DNA of 64,000 nucleotides, taken from assembly GCF_029076845.1 (NCBI RefSeq), contig NZ_JARESE010000062.1, forward strand, positions 248,001 through 312,000. Reading direction: 5' to 3'. Both the position numbers and the translations under genes were made by a program. Under the pieces are notes generated by a model. It saw only the letters and a list, made by a program, of their open reading frames with translations, did not search any database and was not told where the DNA came from. This stretch comes from Novosphingobium album (ex Liu et al. 2023). GTDB taxonomy: Bacteria; Pseudomonadota; Alphaproteobacteria; Sphingomonadales; Sphingomonadaceae. How positions within the stretch are numbered: the first letter of the stretch is position 1; the number at the start of each line of letters is the position of its first letter. This document shows, piece by piece, positions 1 to 9,646 of the stretch.

Positions 1-207
<207 letters not shown>

Positions 208-233
208 GCTTCCTTCGGCGGCCCCTCAATCGA

Positions 234-270
234 CAGGCCCATCAGTCAACAGGCCCACCAGTCAACAGGC
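234..270 (+). repeat. 16-bp tandem repeat after rpoD
   Basis: Two near-identical copies of a 16-base unit (CAGGCCCATCAGTCAA, then the same with C for T at position 9) followed by the first five bases of a third. It lies in the rpoD 3' untranslated stretch. No function is evident; it is probably a simple slippage repeat. Confidence 0.6.
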
Positions 271-285
271 ATTGCCCGGTTCATG

Positions 286-313
286 GTCTCCCGCTAGCTT
301 CGGCGCGGGAGAC
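286..313 (+). promoter_or_regulatory. Hairpin enclosing the ribosome-binding site of the next gene
   Basis: A perfect 9-bp stem, GTCTCCCGC (286-294) pairing with GCGGGAGAC (305-313), with a 10-base loop. The GGGAG at 307-311, six bases before the ATG at 318, is the only good Shine-Dalgarno sequence for the next gene and lies inside the right arm, so the hairpin could limit its translation. No T-run follows, so it is a poor intrinsic terminator for rpoD. Confidence 0.5.
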
Positions 314-317
314 TGCC

Positions 318-881
318 ATGAACCTGAACCGGCAAGACGGCCTTGATACCGATGCCCTGCGCGAGATCGTCGATCGCCAGCAGATCTGGGATTGCCTGCT
401 GCGCTATGCGCGCGGGATGGATCGGCTCGACGAGGAACTGGCGCTTTCGGCCTATCACCCCGGCGCGATCGAGGATCACGGCGCCGTGATCGCGCCGTGC
501 GAGGTCTTCGTGCCGCAAGTCATCGCCTTCCATCGCCGGATGGAACGGGTGACGCAGCATATCCTGACCAACCATTCCTGCGAGATCGCCGGCGACGTCG
601 CCCATTGCGAAACCTACACGCATTGCTTTTCGGTGATGCCCGAAGGGCCGAGCCGCATCGGCTTCGGCCGTTTCGTGGACCGGCTGGAACGGCGCGACGG
701 ACGCTGGGGCATCGCCTCGCGCGTGAGCGTGCCCGAAGGCGCGATCGAGGCGCCCGCGCTCGATGACCGGGCCGGCATGGTCGATCTGCCCGGCACGCTC
801 GGCAAGCCCGCGCGCGATCGCAGCGACCCTTCCTATCTGCGCCCGCTGCCGCTTGATCGCGCGGCGCCAGCCGAGGCATGA
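318..881 (+). CDS. SnoaL-like / NTF2-fold protein
   Basis: A 187-residue protein of the SnoaL-like, nuclear-transport-factor-2 fold group, whose members bind small hydrophobic substrates as isomerases, cyclases, dehydratases or ring-hydroxylating dioxygenase small-subunit relatives. The opening REIVDRQQIWDCLLRYARGMDRLDEEL and the later HILTNHSCEIAGDVAHCETYTHCF fit the polyketide-cyclase-type branch common in sphingomonads. No signal peptide or membrane segment is visible. The start has GGGAG six bases upstream, within a hairpin. It stands alone between rpoD and rpiB; substrate unknown. Confidence 0.75.
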   Translation: MNLNRQDGLDTDALREIVDRQQIWDCLLRYARGMDRLDEELALSAYHPGAIEDHGAVIAPCEVFVPQVIAFHRRMERVTQHILTNHSCEIAGDVAHCETYTHCFSVMPEGPSRIGFGRFVDRLERRDGRWGIASRVSVPEGAIEAPALDDRAGMVDLPGTLGKPARDRSDPSYLRPLPLDRAAPAEA

Positions 882-968
882 GGACGCGGCGCTGGCAGGG
901 GTAGCGCATCGCACGCGGGACGCCTAAGGGCTCAGACGAGTCCCTCCCCGCGAACAACCAGGACACCG

Positions 969-1406
969 ATGCGCATCGCCATTGCTTCCGATCACGCCGC
1001 CGTCGACCTCAAGGCGGAGCTGCGCGAATACCTGATCGGGCTCGGCCACGAAGTCGCCGATCTCGGTCCCGAGACGGCCGACCGGGTCGATTATCCCGAT
1101 TACGGCTACAAGCTCGCCTCCGTCGTCGCCGATGGCACCGCGCAATATGGCGTGGCGCTGTGCGGTTCGGGCATCGGCATCTCGATCGCGGTCAACCGCC
1201 ATCCCAGGCTGCGCTGCGCGCTCGTGTCCGAGCCGCTGTCCGCCGCGCTCGCGCGCGAGCACAACGATGCCAACGCCATCGCCATGGGCGCGCGGCTGAC
1301 CGGCGTGGACATGGCCAGGGCCTGCCTCGACGCCTTCCTCGGCACCGAATTCGGCGGCGGCCGCCACGGCCCGCGCGTCGACAAGCTTTCCAACCCTCCT
1401 GCCTGA
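969..1406 (+). CDS. rpiB: Ribose-5-phosphate isomerase B
   Basis: Interconverts ribose 5-phosphate and ribulose 5-phosphate in the pentose phosphate pathway (LacAB/RpiB family, cytosolic). The 145-residue protein begins [15 protein letters not shown], with the family SDHAG-type motif, and has [17 protein letters not shown] around residues 60-76, which holds the catalytic Cys and phosphate-binding glycines. Length is normal. It lies 19 bp before glyA and is probably co-transcribed with it, a frequent alphaproteobacterial pairing (rpiB-glyA-nrdR). Confidence 0.95.
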   Translation: MRIAIASDHAAVDLKAELREYLIGLGHEVADLGPETADRVDYPDYGYKLASVVADGTAQYGVALCGSGIGISIAVNRHPRLRCALVSEPLSAALAREHNDANAIAMGARLTGVDMARACLDAFLGTEFGGGRHGPRVDKLSNPPA

Positions 1407-1425
1407 TCCGAAGAGGTCCAAGACC

Positions 1426-2724
1426 ATGACCGTCGATACCGCCATCCGTTCCGCCGGCTTCTTCACCGAGACCGTGGCGCAAAGCGATCCCGCTGTCGCC
1501 GCCGCGATCGGCCACGAGCTGAAGCGCGAGCGCAAGCAGATCGAGCTGATCGCGTCCGAGAACATCGTCTCCAAGGCCGTGCTCGAAGCGCAAGGCTCGG
1601 TGCTGACCAACAAGTATGCCGAAGGCTATCCCGGCAAGCGCTATTATCAGGGCTGCGCGCCTTCGGACGAGGTCGAGACGCTCGCCATCGAACGCGCCAG
1701 GCAGCTGTTCGATTGCCAGTTCGCCAACGTGCAGCCCCATTCGGGCGCGCAGGCCAATGGCGCGGTGCTGCTGGCGACGGTGAAGCCCGGCGATACCATC
1801 ATGGGCATGAGCCTCGATGCCGGCGGCCACCTCACCCACGGCGCGCGCGCGGCGATGAGCGGCAAGTGGTTCAACGCGGTGCAGTACGGCGTCACGCGCG
1901 ACACCCACCTGATCGATTACGATCAGGTGGCGGCGCTGGCCAGGGAGCACACCCCCAAGCTGATCATCGCCGGCGGCAGCGCTTATCCGCGCGTGATCGA
2001 CTTTGCCCGCCTGCGCGCGATCGCCGATGAAGTGGGCGCGCTGTTCCAGGTCGACATGGCGCACTTCGCCGGGCTGGTCGCGGCCGGCGTACACCCCTCG
2101 CCCTTCCCGCACGCGCATATCGCCACCACCACCACGCACAAGACGCTGCGCGGCCCGCGCGGCGGCATGATCCTGACCAATGACGAGGCGCTGGCCAAGA
2201 AGATCAATTCGGCGGTGTTCCCCGGCCTGCAGGGCGGCCCGCTGATGCATGTCGTCGCCGCCAAGGCGGTGGCCTTCGGCGAGGCGCTGCGGCCCGAGTT
2301 CAAGGACTATGCGAAGAAGGTGATCGAGAACGCGCAAGTCCTTGCCGCCACGCTCAAGGAGCGCGGCGCCGAGATCGTCTCGGGCGGCACCGACACGCAT
2401 CTGGCGCTGATCGACCTCTCGCCGCTGGGCGTCACCGGCCGCGACGCCGACGAGGCCCTGGAGCGCGCCGGCATCACCTGCAACAAGAACGGCATCCCCT
2501 TCGATCCGCTGCCGCCGGTCAAGACCAGCGGCATCCGCGTCGGCTCGCCCGCCGGCACCACGCGCGGCTTCGGTCCCGAGGAATTCCGCGAGATCGGCAT
2601 GATGGTCGCCGATGTGCTCGATGGCCTTGCCCGCTGCGGCGAAGCCGGCGACGCGCAAGTGGAACAGAACGTGCGCGCCCGCGTGGAAGCCTTGTGCGAC
2701 CGCTTCCCCATCTACGAGGACTGA
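1426..2724 (+). CDS. glyA: Serine hydroxymethyltransferase
   Basis: PLP enzyme converting serine plus tetrahydrofolate to glycine plus 5,10-methylene-THF, the main source of one-carbon units. The 432-residue protein has [28 protein letters not shown] near the N-terminus and the PLP-lysine motif [14 protein letters not shown] near residue 235. AGG at 1415-1417 and the spacing support the ATG at 1426. It is second in the rpiB-glyA-nrdR cluster; a small membrane-protein gene follows after 5 bp. Length and motifs are standard. Confidence 0.98.
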   Translation: MTVDTAIRSAGFFTETVAQSDPAVAAAIGHELKRERKQIELIASENIVSKAVLEAQGSVLTNKYAEGYPGKRYYQGCAPSDEVETLAIERARQLFDCQFANVQPHSGAQANGAVLLATVKPGDTIMGMSLDAGGHLTHGARAAMSGKWFNAVQYGVTRDTHLIDYDQVAALAREHTPKLIIAGGSAYPRVIDFARLRAIADEVGALFQVDMAHFAGLVAAGVHPSPFPHAHIATTTTHKTLRGPRGGMILTNDEALAKKINSAVFPGLQGGPLMHVVAAKAVAFGEALRPEFKDYAKKVIENAQVLAATLKERGAEIVSGGTDTHLALIDLSPLGVTGRDADEALERAGITCNKNGIPFDPLPPVKTSGIRVGSPAGTTRGFGPEEFREIGMMVADVLDGLARCGEAGDAQVEQNVRARVEALCDRFPIYED

Positions 2725-2729
2725 CGACC

Positions 2730-2957
2730 ATGGCAGACCCCACCGGCCCCAGGGGCACGGGCGATTTCCTCCACGACGCGCGCCGGGAACTGGCCGGAAT
2801 GCTGGAGGAAGGGCTCGATCACCCCTCGACCAAGCCGGTGCTGCTGTGGGGCGCGATGGGCGCGGCCGCTGCCGTGGTGCTGCCGTTCGTAACCATCCCG
2901 CTGGGTCTGGCGGCGGGCGCGGGCTACAAGTTCTACAAGCGGGTGCGGCCTGACTAG
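2730..2957 (+). CDS. Small membrane protein in the glyA-nrdR cluster
   Basis: A 75-residue protein with an acidic N-terminal half (FLHDARRELAGMLEEGLDHP) and one hydrophobic segment, about residues 37-61 (LLWGAMGAAAAVVLPFVTIPLG and on), ending in a basic tail KFYKRVRPD. It is predicted to be a single-span inner-membrane protein. The ATG at 2730 is preferred over an upstream in-frame ATG at 2694 because that one would lie inside glyA. Its TAG is directly followed by the nrdR ATG. I do not recognise a characterised family; such small proteins are common between glyA and nrdR in sphingomonads (from memory). Confidence 0.75.
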   Translation: MADPTGPRGTGDFLHDARRELAGMLEEGLDHPSTKPVLLWGAMGAAAAVVLPFVTIPLGLAAGAGYKFYKRVRPD

Positions 2958-3419
2958 ATGCGGTGTCCGTTCTGCGCGCACGATGATTGCCAGGTCAAGG
3001 ACAGCCGGCCGACCGAGGACAGCACCGCGATCCGCCGCCGCCGCCAGTGCGTAAGTTGCGGCGGCCGGTTCACCACGTTCGAGCGCGTGCAACTGCGCGA
3101 AATCACCGTCATCAAGAGCGACGAGAGCCGCGAGCCGTTCGACCGTTCGAAGATCGAGCAATCGGTCGCCCTCGCCTGCCGCAAGCGCGGGATCGAGCGT
3201 GAGCAGATCGACCAGCTCGTCTCCGGCATCCAGCGGCAGGTGGAAACGCTGGGCGAGGCCGAAGTCTCCTCGCTGGCGATCGGCGAGATGGTGATGGACG
3301 GCCTGCGCCAGCTCGACAGCGTCGCCTATATCCGCTTCGCCTCGGTCTACCGCGATTTCAACGAGGCGCGCGATTTCGAGGAATTCGCCAGCACGGTGCG
3401 CGATGTCGGCCAAAGCTGA
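2958..3419 (+). CDS. nrdR: Transcriptional repressor NrdR
   Basis: Zn-ribbon/ATP-cone repressor that senses dATP/ATP and shuts off ribonucleotide reductase genes by binding NrdR boxes. The 153-residue protein has the N-terminal zinc ribbon Cys3-Cys6...Cys31-Cys34 ([10 protein letters not shown] and [12 protein letters not shown]) and an ATP-cone beginning [20 protein letters not shown]. The length is right for the family. Its start abuts the stop of the preceding small gene and its 3' end overlaps the trmJ start by 17 bases, so translation along the cluster is likely coupled. Confidence 0.97.
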   Translation: MRCPFCAHDDCQVKDSRPTEDSTAIRRRRQCVSCGGRFTTFERVQLREITVIKSDESREPFDRSKIEQSVALACRKRGIEREQIDQLVSGIQRQVETLGEAEVSSLAIGEMVMDGLRQLDSVAYIRFASVYRDFNEARDFEEFASTVRDVGQS

Positions 3420-4134
3420 GCGCGAGCCCGTCATCGTCCTCGTCCGTCCCCAGCTTGGCGAGAACATCGGCAAGGCGGCGCGGGCCATGCTCAATTTCGG
3501 GCTGACCGAGATGCGGCTGGTTACGCCGCGCGATGGCTGGCCCAATCCCTCGGCGGGACCGGCGGCGGCGGGCGCGGATGTGGTTCTGGAACAGGCGCGG
3601 GTGTTCGGGACATTGGCCGAGGCGGTGGCCGATTGCGCCAATGTCTATGCCACCACCGTGCGCAAGCGCGGCGTTGCGAAGCCGGTGGTGACGCCCGAGC
3701 AGGCGGCGCGGGAAATCCACGCGGCGCCGGGGCGGTCAGCCTATGTCTTCGGGCCGGAGCGATCGGGGCTGGAGACCGAGGATGTCGCACTCGCCCGCGC
3801 GATCCTGACCGTGCCGATCAATGCCGAGTTCGGCTCGCTCAATCTCGCGCAGGCGGTGATCCTGTGCGCTTACGAATGGTCCAAGACCATGGGGCTCGAA
3901 CAGCCCACGATCGAGGAACTGCTGCCTCCGGCCCCGCAGGACGAGCTGGAAGGCCTGATCGCCCATTTCGAGGCGCTGCTGGACGCGAAGAACTACTTCT
4001 GGCCGGAACCCCGCGCGGCATCGAACCGGCGCACCTTGCGCAACCTGTTGACCAAGCCGGGCTGGAACAGCCTGGAAGTGCGCACCTTTCGCGGCGTGCT
4101 CAGTACGCTGGAAAAGGAACCGCGCAACCGCTGA
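3403..4134 (+). CDS. trmJ: tRNA (cytidine/uridine-2'-O-)-methyltransferase TrmJ-like
   Basis: SPOUT-class SAM-dependent methyltransferase expected to methylate the ribose of nucleotide 32 in tRNA anticodon loops. The 243-residue protein starts with the TrmH/TrmJ signature [23 protein letters not shown] and has the SAM-knot motifs VFGPERSGL (about residue 113) and [14 protein letters not shown] (about 143). TrmJ is favoured over other TrmH-family members by length and the C-terminal extension. It overlaps nrdR by 17 bases and converges on the esterase gene with 3 bp between stops. Confidence 0.88.
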   Translation: MSAKAEREPVIVLVRPQLGENIGKAARAMLNFGLTEMRLVTPRDGWPNPSAGPAAAGADVVLEQARVFGTLAEAVADCANVYATTVRKRGVAKPVVTPEQAAREIHAAPGRSAYVFGPERSGLETEDVALARAILTVPINAEFGSLNLAQAVILCAYEWSKTMGLEQPTIEELLPPAPQDELEGLIAHFEALLDAKNYFWPEPRAASNRRTLRNLLTKPGWNSLEVRTFRGVLSTLEKEPRNR

Positions 4135-4137
4135 ACG

Positions 4138-5064
4138 TCAGCCGATCCGCGTCGCCAGCCAGTCGGCCGCCTGGCGCAAATGCGCGCGGGTGATCGCGGC
4201 ATCGCGGCCCCAGGCCTCGAACCCGTGCGGCGCGCCGGCCACCACCGCGAGCGTCGCGGCGACGCCCGCCGCTTCCAGCCGACGGGCATAGGCCACGTCC
4301 TCGTCATGGAACAGCTCGATCGAACCGACGCCGATCCAGGTCGGCGGCAATCCGGCCAGATCCTCGCGCCGCGCGGGCGAGGCATAGGCGGGCAAGGCCG
4401 GCGCGCCCGGCGCCACGCCGAGATAGGCGCTCCAGCCGAAGCGATTGAGCCCGTTGTCCCACATCGGATGCGCCACCTCATCAAGCTCCACCCGCAACGC
4501 GGTGCGATCGTCGAGCATCGGCGCGAACAGCCATTGCGCCGCCGGATGCGGCCCCGGCCCGTCGCACACTTTCTGCACCAGCGCGGCGGCCAGCCCTCCC
4601 CCCGCGCTGAGCCCGCCGATCGCGAGACGGCCGGTATCGAGGCCCAGCGCCCCCGCCTGCCCCACCAGCCAGCGCCACGCCGCATGGCAATCGTCCAGCG
4701 GCGCGGGAAACGGATGGCGCGGCGCCAGGCGATATTCGGCCGAAGCGATGACGATGCCAAGATCGCGCGCCAGCTCGGCACAAAACTGGTCATCCAGGCT
4801 GGCCGTGCCGATGATGTAGCCGCCGCCGTGAATCCACAGCAAGGCGCCGTCGCTCCTGCGCTCGCGCGGCTGGTAGAGCCGCAGCGCCGCCGCGCCCTTG
4901 TGGGTGGAGATGGTCACGCCCGCGACTTTCGGCACGGGCCGCAGCTTCATCAGCAAGGGCGCGATCCGGCGGAACAGCGCGGACCGCAAGGGAACGGCGG
5001 GCACCTTGCCGAGCGCGGCGCGCAATTCCCCGTCGATCAGTGTCGTATCGAATCCCCGCGCCAT
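4138..5064 (-). CDS. Alpha/beta hydrolase, hormone-sensitive-lipase family esterase
   Basis: A 308-residue esterase/lipase of the HSL (family IV) group. The HGGGYIIGTASL motif forms the oxyanion hole, GLSAGGG carries the nucleophile Ser, and DEDVAYARRL plus GAPHGFEAW supply the Asp and His of the triad. No signal peptide is visible, so it is probably cytosolic with short-chain ester substrates. The start at 5064 has AGGGGAAA just upstream; an earlier in-frame ATG at 5118 would overlap the chorismate mutase gene. It is downstream of that gene on the same strand, possibly co-transcribed. Confidence 0.88.
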   Translation of the reverse strand: MARGFDTTLIDGELRAALGKVPAVPLRSALFRRIAPLLMKLRPVPKVAGVTISTHKGAAALRLYQPRERRSDGALLWIHGGGYIIGTASLDDQFCAELARDLGIVIASAEYRLAPRHPFPAPLDDCHAAWRWLVGQAGALGLDTGRLAIGGLSAGGGLAAALVQKVCDGPGPHPAAQWLFAPMLDDRTALRVELDEVAHPMWDNGLNRFGWSAYLGVAPGAPALPAYASPARREDLAGLPPTWIGVGSIELFHDEDVAYARRLEAAGVAATLAVVAGAPHGFEAWGRDAAITRAHLRQAADWLATRIG

Positions 5065-5093
5065 TGGCTTTCCCCTGCTTTTCAGGGCCAGTT

Positions 5094-5444
5094 CTAGCTT
5101 GTCCTGCCGGAATCCCAATGCTCGAACTCATAGGCGATCGAGGCTTCGACCAGCCGCTCCCAGATTTCGGCGACGGCATCGGCGGGCAGGCCCAGCGCTT
5201 CGGCGCGGGCACGGGCCTGGGCGATGACGCGGGCCTTGCGATCCTCGTCACGGACCTGGCCGCGATCGGGCTTGATCCGGGCGGCGGCGCGCATGTAGCC
5301 GAAGCGGATCGCCAGCAGATCGACGATGCGGGCATCGAGCGCGTCGACCCCGGCACGGACTTCTGCCATGGTCCGACATTCCTCGGGCGTCCGGCATTCC
5401 CCGGGGCTCTGGCAATCCTCGCGCGGCGGCATCTGATCTGGCAT
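5094..5444 (-). CDS. Chorismate mutase (AroQ class)
   Basis: All-helical AroQ-type mutase converting chorismate to prephenate for Phe/Tyr synthesis. Of 116 residues, the conserved core begins at MAEVRAGVDALDARIVDLLAIRFGYMRAAARIK and includes DEDRKARVIAQARARAEALGL and EIWERLVEASIAYE, matching the three-helix fold. The N-terminal 25 residues are Pro/Glu/Cys-rich and variable; an internal Met (start 5369) is an alternative. It reads away from rpsD, so the 240-bp gap 5445-5684 holds promoters for both. Confidence 0.85.
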   Translation of the reverse strand: MPDQMPPREDCQSPGECRTPEECRTMAEVRAGVDALDARIVDLLAIRFGYMRAAARIKPDRGQVRDEDRKARVIAQARARAEALGLPADAVAEIWERLVEASIAYEFEHWDSGRTS

Positions 5445-5494
5445 GTCCGTGCCCCTAGCGGCGGCGCCGGCTTTCGTCGAGAGGCGCGAAAGGC

Positions 5495-5522
5495 TTGACT
5501 TTCACGTCACGGGCCGTAATGG
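5495..5522 (+). promoter_or_regulatory. Candidate rpsD promoter
   Basis: TTGACT (5495-5500) followed after 16 bases by TAATGG (5517-5522), a reasonable sigma-70-type -35/-10 pair for a GC-rich alphaproteobacterium. It would give a leader of about 155 bases before the rpsD start. Visual match only. Confidence 0.35.
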
Positions 5523-5684
5523 CCGCGCCTTCACTTGGACCCCGTCGTTTCGGCGGGACATGTCCATTCGGCCCCGCACCCCGGTGAAGCGGCGGCCGCG
5601 TTCCGCGCAATGGCGGAACGGTGCGCTCCGGGTACGAAGATCGCGGCCATGGTGGCGCGCGACAAGCAGATTTGGAGACGACTT

Positions 5685-6299
5685 ATGTCGAAGCGCAAAA
5701 GCGCCAAGTACAAACTCGACCGCCGCATGGGCGAGAACATCTGGGGCCGCCCCAAGAGCTCGGTCAATCGCCGCAGCTACGGCCCCGGCCAGCACGGCCA
5801 GCGCCGCAAGGGCAAGCTTTCGGACTATGGCATCCAGCTGCGCGCCAAGCAGAAGCTCAAGGGCTACTACGGCGACGTGACCGAGAAGCAGTTCAAGCGC
5901 ACCTACCAGGAAGCCTCGAAGATGAAGGGCGATACCGGGCAGAACCTGATCGGCCTGCTCGAACAGCGCCTGGACATGGTGGTCTACCGCGCCAAGTTCG
6001 CGCCGACGATCTTCGCCGCGCGCCAGATCGTTTCGCATGGCCACATCCGCGTCAACGGCGTGAAGTGCAACATCGCCAGCCGCCGCGTGCGCATCGGTGA
6101 CGTGATCAGCCTGGGCGACAAGGCCAAGGACATGGCGCTGGTGGCAGAAGCGCAGGCCCTGCCCGAGCGCGACGTTCCCGACTATGTCTCGGTCGAAAGC
6201 AATGACAAGGTCACTTTCGTGCGCGTGCCTTCGCTGGACGAAGTGCCCTATCCGGTGAAGATGGAACCGAACCTGGTCGTCGAGTTCTACTCGCGCTGA
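5685..6299 (+). CDS. rpsD: 30S ribosomal protein S4
   Basis: Primary 16S rRNA-binding assembly protein of the small subunit. The 204 residues start [23 protein letters not shown], contain the S4 RNA-binding domain ([38 protein letters not shown]) and end VVEFYSR, all typical. The ATG at 5685 has GGAGA ten bases upstream; extending to an upstream in-frame ATG would add about 50 unrelated residues. It is monocistronic, with a strong terminator directly after it. Confidence 0.98.
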   Translation: MSKRKSAKYKLDRRMGENIWGRPKSSVNRRSYGPGQHGQRRKGKLSDYGIQLRAKQKLKGYYGDVTEKQFKRTYQEASKMKGDTGQNLIGLLEQRLDMVVYRAKFAPTIFAARQIVSHGHIRVNGVKCNIASRRVRIGDVISLGDKAKDMALVAEAQALPERDVPDYVSVESNDKVTFVRVPSLDEVPYPVKMEPNLVVEFYSR

Positions 6300-6324
6300 T
6301 CGGTCCGGCTCACGGCCGAATGCG

Positions 6325-6355
6325 AAAGGGCGGTCCCGCGGGGCCGCCCTTTTCG
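6325..6355 (+). terminator. Intrinsic terminator of rpsD
   Basis: A 10-bp stem (GGGCGGTCCC at 6328-6337 with GGGGCCGCCC at 6340-6349, one G-U pair), a 2-base loop and the run CCCTTTTC after the stem. A short A-run precedes the stem, so it may also serve the convergent S9 peptidase gene. Confidence 0.85.
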
Positions 6356-6388
6356 TTTGGCAGCCCTGCGCCGCCCATTTGCCCGCGC

Positions 6389-8377
6389 CTATTTACCCAA
6401 ACCGAGGGTCTGGCGCAGGAAGGCGTCGCTTTCCGACAGCATTCGCGTGCGCGCGGCGGTGTCGTCGAGCGAGTGGGCCAGCCCCGGGAACTCGACATAG
6501 CGCACGCTCTTGCCCGCGCCCTTGAGCTTTTCTTCCATCAGGCGCGATTCGCCCACCGCCACGTTGCGATCGGCATCGCCGTGGAACATCAACACTGGCG
6601 CGACGAAGCGATCGGCATGGCGCGCGGGCGATCCGGCCTGGATGTGCGGGCCGTTGCCGATCAGGTTGTCCATGATCACGTAATTGCTCATGTCGCTGAA
6701 TTCCGAACGGAACTTGTCGAAATCCGTGACCGGGGCGATGGCGACGATTGCCTTGAACAGCTGCGGATCGACCACCGCCGATTGCAGCGCCGCATAGCCG
6801 CCATAGGACCAGCCGACGATCGCCAGCTTGTCGCTGGGGCTGATCCCTTGCGAGACCAGCCAGCGGCCAGCCGAATTGACATCGTCGATCGACTTGTCCC
6901 ACGACTGGAAGCCGTTCTTCTGGAACCATGCGGAACCGAAGCCGGTCGATCCCCGGAACTGGGGCTGCAGCACCGCATAGCCGCGAACCGCGAAATACTG
7001 GGCCAGCCAGTCAAAACCCCATTCATCGCGCGCCCCCGGCCCGCCATGCGGCATGACGATGGCGGGAAGGCCCTTGCCCGAACTGCCCGGCGGGAGCGTC
7101 AGATAGGCGGGGACGATCGTGCCATCGGCCGAGGGATAGGAAATCGCCTTCATCGTGCCCAGCGCCACCCCTTCCAGATCGGGCCGGTTGGGCATCAGGC
7201 CGCCCAGCTTGTGGGTCGCCTTGTCATAGAGATAGTATTGCCCCGGATCGGTATCGCTGGCCGCGAAGATGATCAGGCGGCTTTCGTCGGCGCTGGCATC
7301 GATGATCGACAACTGCTTGTCGCCGCCCAGCGCCTTGGCCAGCTTTTTCGTCAGTTGCCCAAGTTCGGGATCGAAATATTCGGCATAGCGCCGGTCGCTG
7401 GCGAAGCTGGCGCCGATCACGCGCTGCTTGCGGCCGATCTGCATCAGCCCGTCCACTTCCGTCCCCGGATGCGCCAGCACCAGCCGCGTCGTGCCGATAC
7501 CGTCCAGCGCGCGCTCATAGAGCGCGAGGAAGCCGTTGTTGTCGTCAAAGCCATAGACCACGTTGCGCGTGCCATCGACCGCCACGGGGCTGAAGCCCTT
7601 GACGCGGCCGCCATCGAACACGGCGCTGCCCAGCGGATTCCATCCGCCTTCGGCCGCGTCACGGTACAGATAGTTGATCTTGCGATCGACATAGCCGCTT
7701 TCGCGTGCCGGCTGCGTCACCATCAGGCGGACATTGCCGTTCCCGTCCGACACGAAGCCCGATGCCGATTCGCGCGGGGGAACCACAACCTTGCGCGCGC
7801 CAGTCAAGACATTGACCCGCTCCACGCCCAGGCCGCTGTCGGTTCGCGCGGTCAGCTTGCCGGTGGTCTGCTCGGGCGAGAACCATCGCGTCATCAACAC
7901 CGAAGCGGGATCGCCCGGCACCGTGTAATCAAGGATGCCGCCGCCGAAGCGCGAACTGAAATAGGCGTTGAACGGCTGCGGCGCCGACAGGACCTTCATG
8001 TCCTTGCCATCGCTCGTCAGCGAAACGAGCCGGGTGGAGGCGGCGATATCGCGGTTGCTGCCTTCGTTGAAATAGGCCTCGCACACCACGCGCGTTTCCA
8101 GGATGAACTGGCAATGCGTGATCTGTTCGGTGCGCCCCTTGGCACTGAACACCGGCACCGCGCCGGCCGTCGCCAGATCGACCACGACCGCATTCTCGCC
8201 GCCATCGGACCGGGGGCCGACGATGACGATCTGCTTGCCTTCAGGCGAGATGCTGATGGAACGAACCGATTCGCGCGCGCCGAACTTGGCCGCCACCTGA
8301 TCGGCGGACTGGGCAAGAACCGGGCCTGAAGCGAGGCCAAGACCGACAATACCGGCCAACAAGATGTTTCGTGCCAT
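6389..8377 (-). CDS. Secreted S9 family peptidase (prolyl oligopeptidase type)
   Basis: A 662-residue serine peptidase/acylaminoacyl-peptidase with an N-terminal Sec signal (MARNILLAGIVGLGLASGPVLAQ), a beta-propeller region to about residue 400, and a C-terminal alpha/beta-hydrolase domain with nucleophile motif GWSYGGYAALQ, an Asp in FHGDADRNV and a His in LAHSLDD. Expected to cleave oligopeptides in the periplasm. The start at 8377 is backed by AAGGAG nine bases upstream; an earlier in-frame Met would lack the signal architecture. It converges on the rpsD terminator and stands alone. Confidence 0.92.
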   Translation of the reverse strand: MARNILLAGIVGLGLASGPVLAQSADQVAAKFGARESVRSISISPEGKQIVIVGPRSDGGENAVVVDLATAGAVPVFSAKGRTEQITHCQFILETRVVCEAYFNEGSNRDIAASTRLVSLTSDGKDMKVLSAPQPFNAYFSSRFGGGILDYTVPGDPASVLMTRWFSPEQTTGKLTARTDSGLGVERVNVLTGARKVVVPPRESASGFVSDGNGNVRLMVTQPARESGYVDRKINYLYRDAAEGGWNPLGSAVFDGGRVKGFSPVAVDGTRNVVYGFDDNNGFLALYERALDGIGTTRLVLAHPGTEVDGLMQIGRKQRVIGASFASDRRYAEYFDPELGQLTKKLAKALGGDKQLSIIDASADESRLIIFAASDTDPGQYYLYDKATHKLGGLMPNRPDLEGVALGTMKAISYPSADGTIVPAYLTLPPGSSGKGLPAIVMPHGGPGARDEWGFDWLAQYFAVRGYAVLQPQFRGSTGFGSAWFQKNGFQSWDKSIDDVNSAGRWLVSQGISPSDKLAIVGWSYGGYAALQSAVVDPQLFKAIVAIAPVTDFDKFRSEFSDMSNYVIMDNLIGNGPHIQAGSPARHADRFVAPVLMFHGDADRNVAVGESRLMEEKLKGAGKSVRYVEFPGLAHSLDDTAARTRMLSESDAFLRQTLGLGK

Positions 8378-8506
8378 GATGTACTCCTTGCACCGCGCCT
8401 CAGGCTGACGGCACATGCACCCTTACGCAAGGGGGATGAAGCTTTTGCGTTTCCATTCCGGCCGAGGCGTTCGGGCGATAATTTCCGGCCGACCCGGTCG
8501 AATCCA

Positions 8507-9640
8507 TCAGATCTTCGATTCCAGATAGTCCCGCCGGAAATCGCTGGCGAAAACGGCGAAGCGGGCCTGGGCGATCGCATCGCGCATCGCCTGCATGAGC
8601 TGCTGATAGAACCCGATGTTGTGCTCGGTCAGCAGCATCGCGCCCAGGATCTCGCCCGACTTGATCAGGTGGTGCAGGTAGGCGCGGCTGTAGGTAGCGC
8701 ACGTGGGGCAATGGCAGCGCGCGTCGAGCGGATCGCCATCCTCGGCGTGGCGGGCATTGCGCATGTTGAGCGGGCCGTTCCAGGTGAAGGCCTGCCCGTT
8801 GCGGCCCGAACGGGTGGGCAGCACGCAATCGAACATGTCCACCCCGCGCTCGACCGCGCCGACGAGGTCGTCGGGCTTGCCCACCCCCATCAGGTAGCGC
8901 GGGCGATCGGGCGGAAGCTGGGCGGGCGCGAAATCGAGCGTGGCGAACATCGCCTCCTGCCCCTCGCCCACCGCGAGCCCGCCGATCGCATAGCCATCGA
9001 AGCCGATCGCGGCGAGCGCATCGGCGCTTTCCTGGCGCAAGCCCTGGTCCAGCGCGCCTTGCTGGATGCCGAACAGCGCGGCGTTTTCGGCATGATCGCC
9101 GCCGGCATCGAAACCCGCGCGGCTGCGGCGCGCCCAGCGCATCGACATCGCCATCGAGCGGGCGATGACATCGCGCGGCTGGTCGATCTTCGGGCACTCG
9201 TCGAAGGCCATGACGATGTCGGAGCCGAGCAGGCGCTGGATCTCCATCGAGCGTTCGGGGGTGAGCAGGTGGCGCGATCCGTCAAGGTGGCTGGCGAATG
9301 TCACGCCTTCCTCGGTGATCTTGCGCAAGTCCGACAGGCTCATCACCTGGTAGCCGCCGCTGTCGGTCAGGATCGGGCGCGGCCAGTTCATGAACTTGTG
9401 CAAGCCCCCCAGCCGCGCGACCCGCTCGGCGCCCGGGCGCAGCATCAGGTGATAGGTGTTGCCCAGGATGATGTCCGCCCCGGCCGCGCGCACCGCCTCG
9501 GGCTTCATCGCCTTGACGGTGGCGGCCGTGCCCACCGGCATGAAGGCCGGCGTGCGGATCTCGCCCCGGCGCATGGCGATCGTGCCGGTGCGGGCCTTGC
9601 CGTCCGTCGCGTGGACGGTGAACTGGAAACGCGGGTTCAT
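8507..9640 (-). CDS. tgt: Queuine tRNA-ribosyltransferase
   Basis: Exchanges guanine-34 for the queuine precursor preQ1 in tRNAs with GUN anticodons. The 377-residue protein has [23 protein letters not shown] (with a catalytic Asp), and the Zn site [16 protein letters not shown] near residue 310 with the downstream EHN. The ATG at 9640 has GAGG upstream and lies six bases after the DUF481 stop. queA, the other queuosine gene here, is 3 kb away on the same strand, so the pathway is at least partly clustered. Confidence 0.97.
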   Translation of the reverse strand: MNPRFQFTVHATDGKARTGTIAMRRGEIRTPAFMPVGTAATVKAMKPEAVRAAGADIILGNTYHLMLRPGAERVARLGGLHKFMNWPRPILTDSGGYQVMSLSDLRKITEEGVTFASHLDGSRHLLTPERSMEIQRLLGSDIVMAFDECPKIDQPRDVIARSMAMSMRWARRSRAGFDAGGDHAENAALFGIQQGALDQGLRQESADALAAIGFDGYAIGGLAVGEGQEAMFATLDFAPAQLPPDRPRYLMGVGKPDDLVGAVERGVDMFDCVLPTRSGRNGQAFTWNGPLNMRNARHAEDGDPLDARCHCPTCATYSRAYLHHLIKSGEILGAMLLTEHNIGFYQQLMQAMRDAIAQARFAVFASDFRRDYLESKI

Positions 9641-9646
9641 CAAACC

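Noticed and set aside
234..270. Short tandem repeat considered as a CRISPR-like array
   Set aside because: Contiguous 16-bp units without spacers; no cas genes anywhere in the window.
1192..2658. Long open frame on the minus strand opposite glyA
   Set aside because: Low-complexity Arg/Ala/Gly/His-rich translation with no domain; an artefact of GC-rich codon use opposite a clear glyA.
6320..8329. 669-codon open frame opposite the S9 peptidase
   Set aside because: The reverse strand encodes a complete peptidase with signal peptide and catalytic triad; this frame is a shadow.
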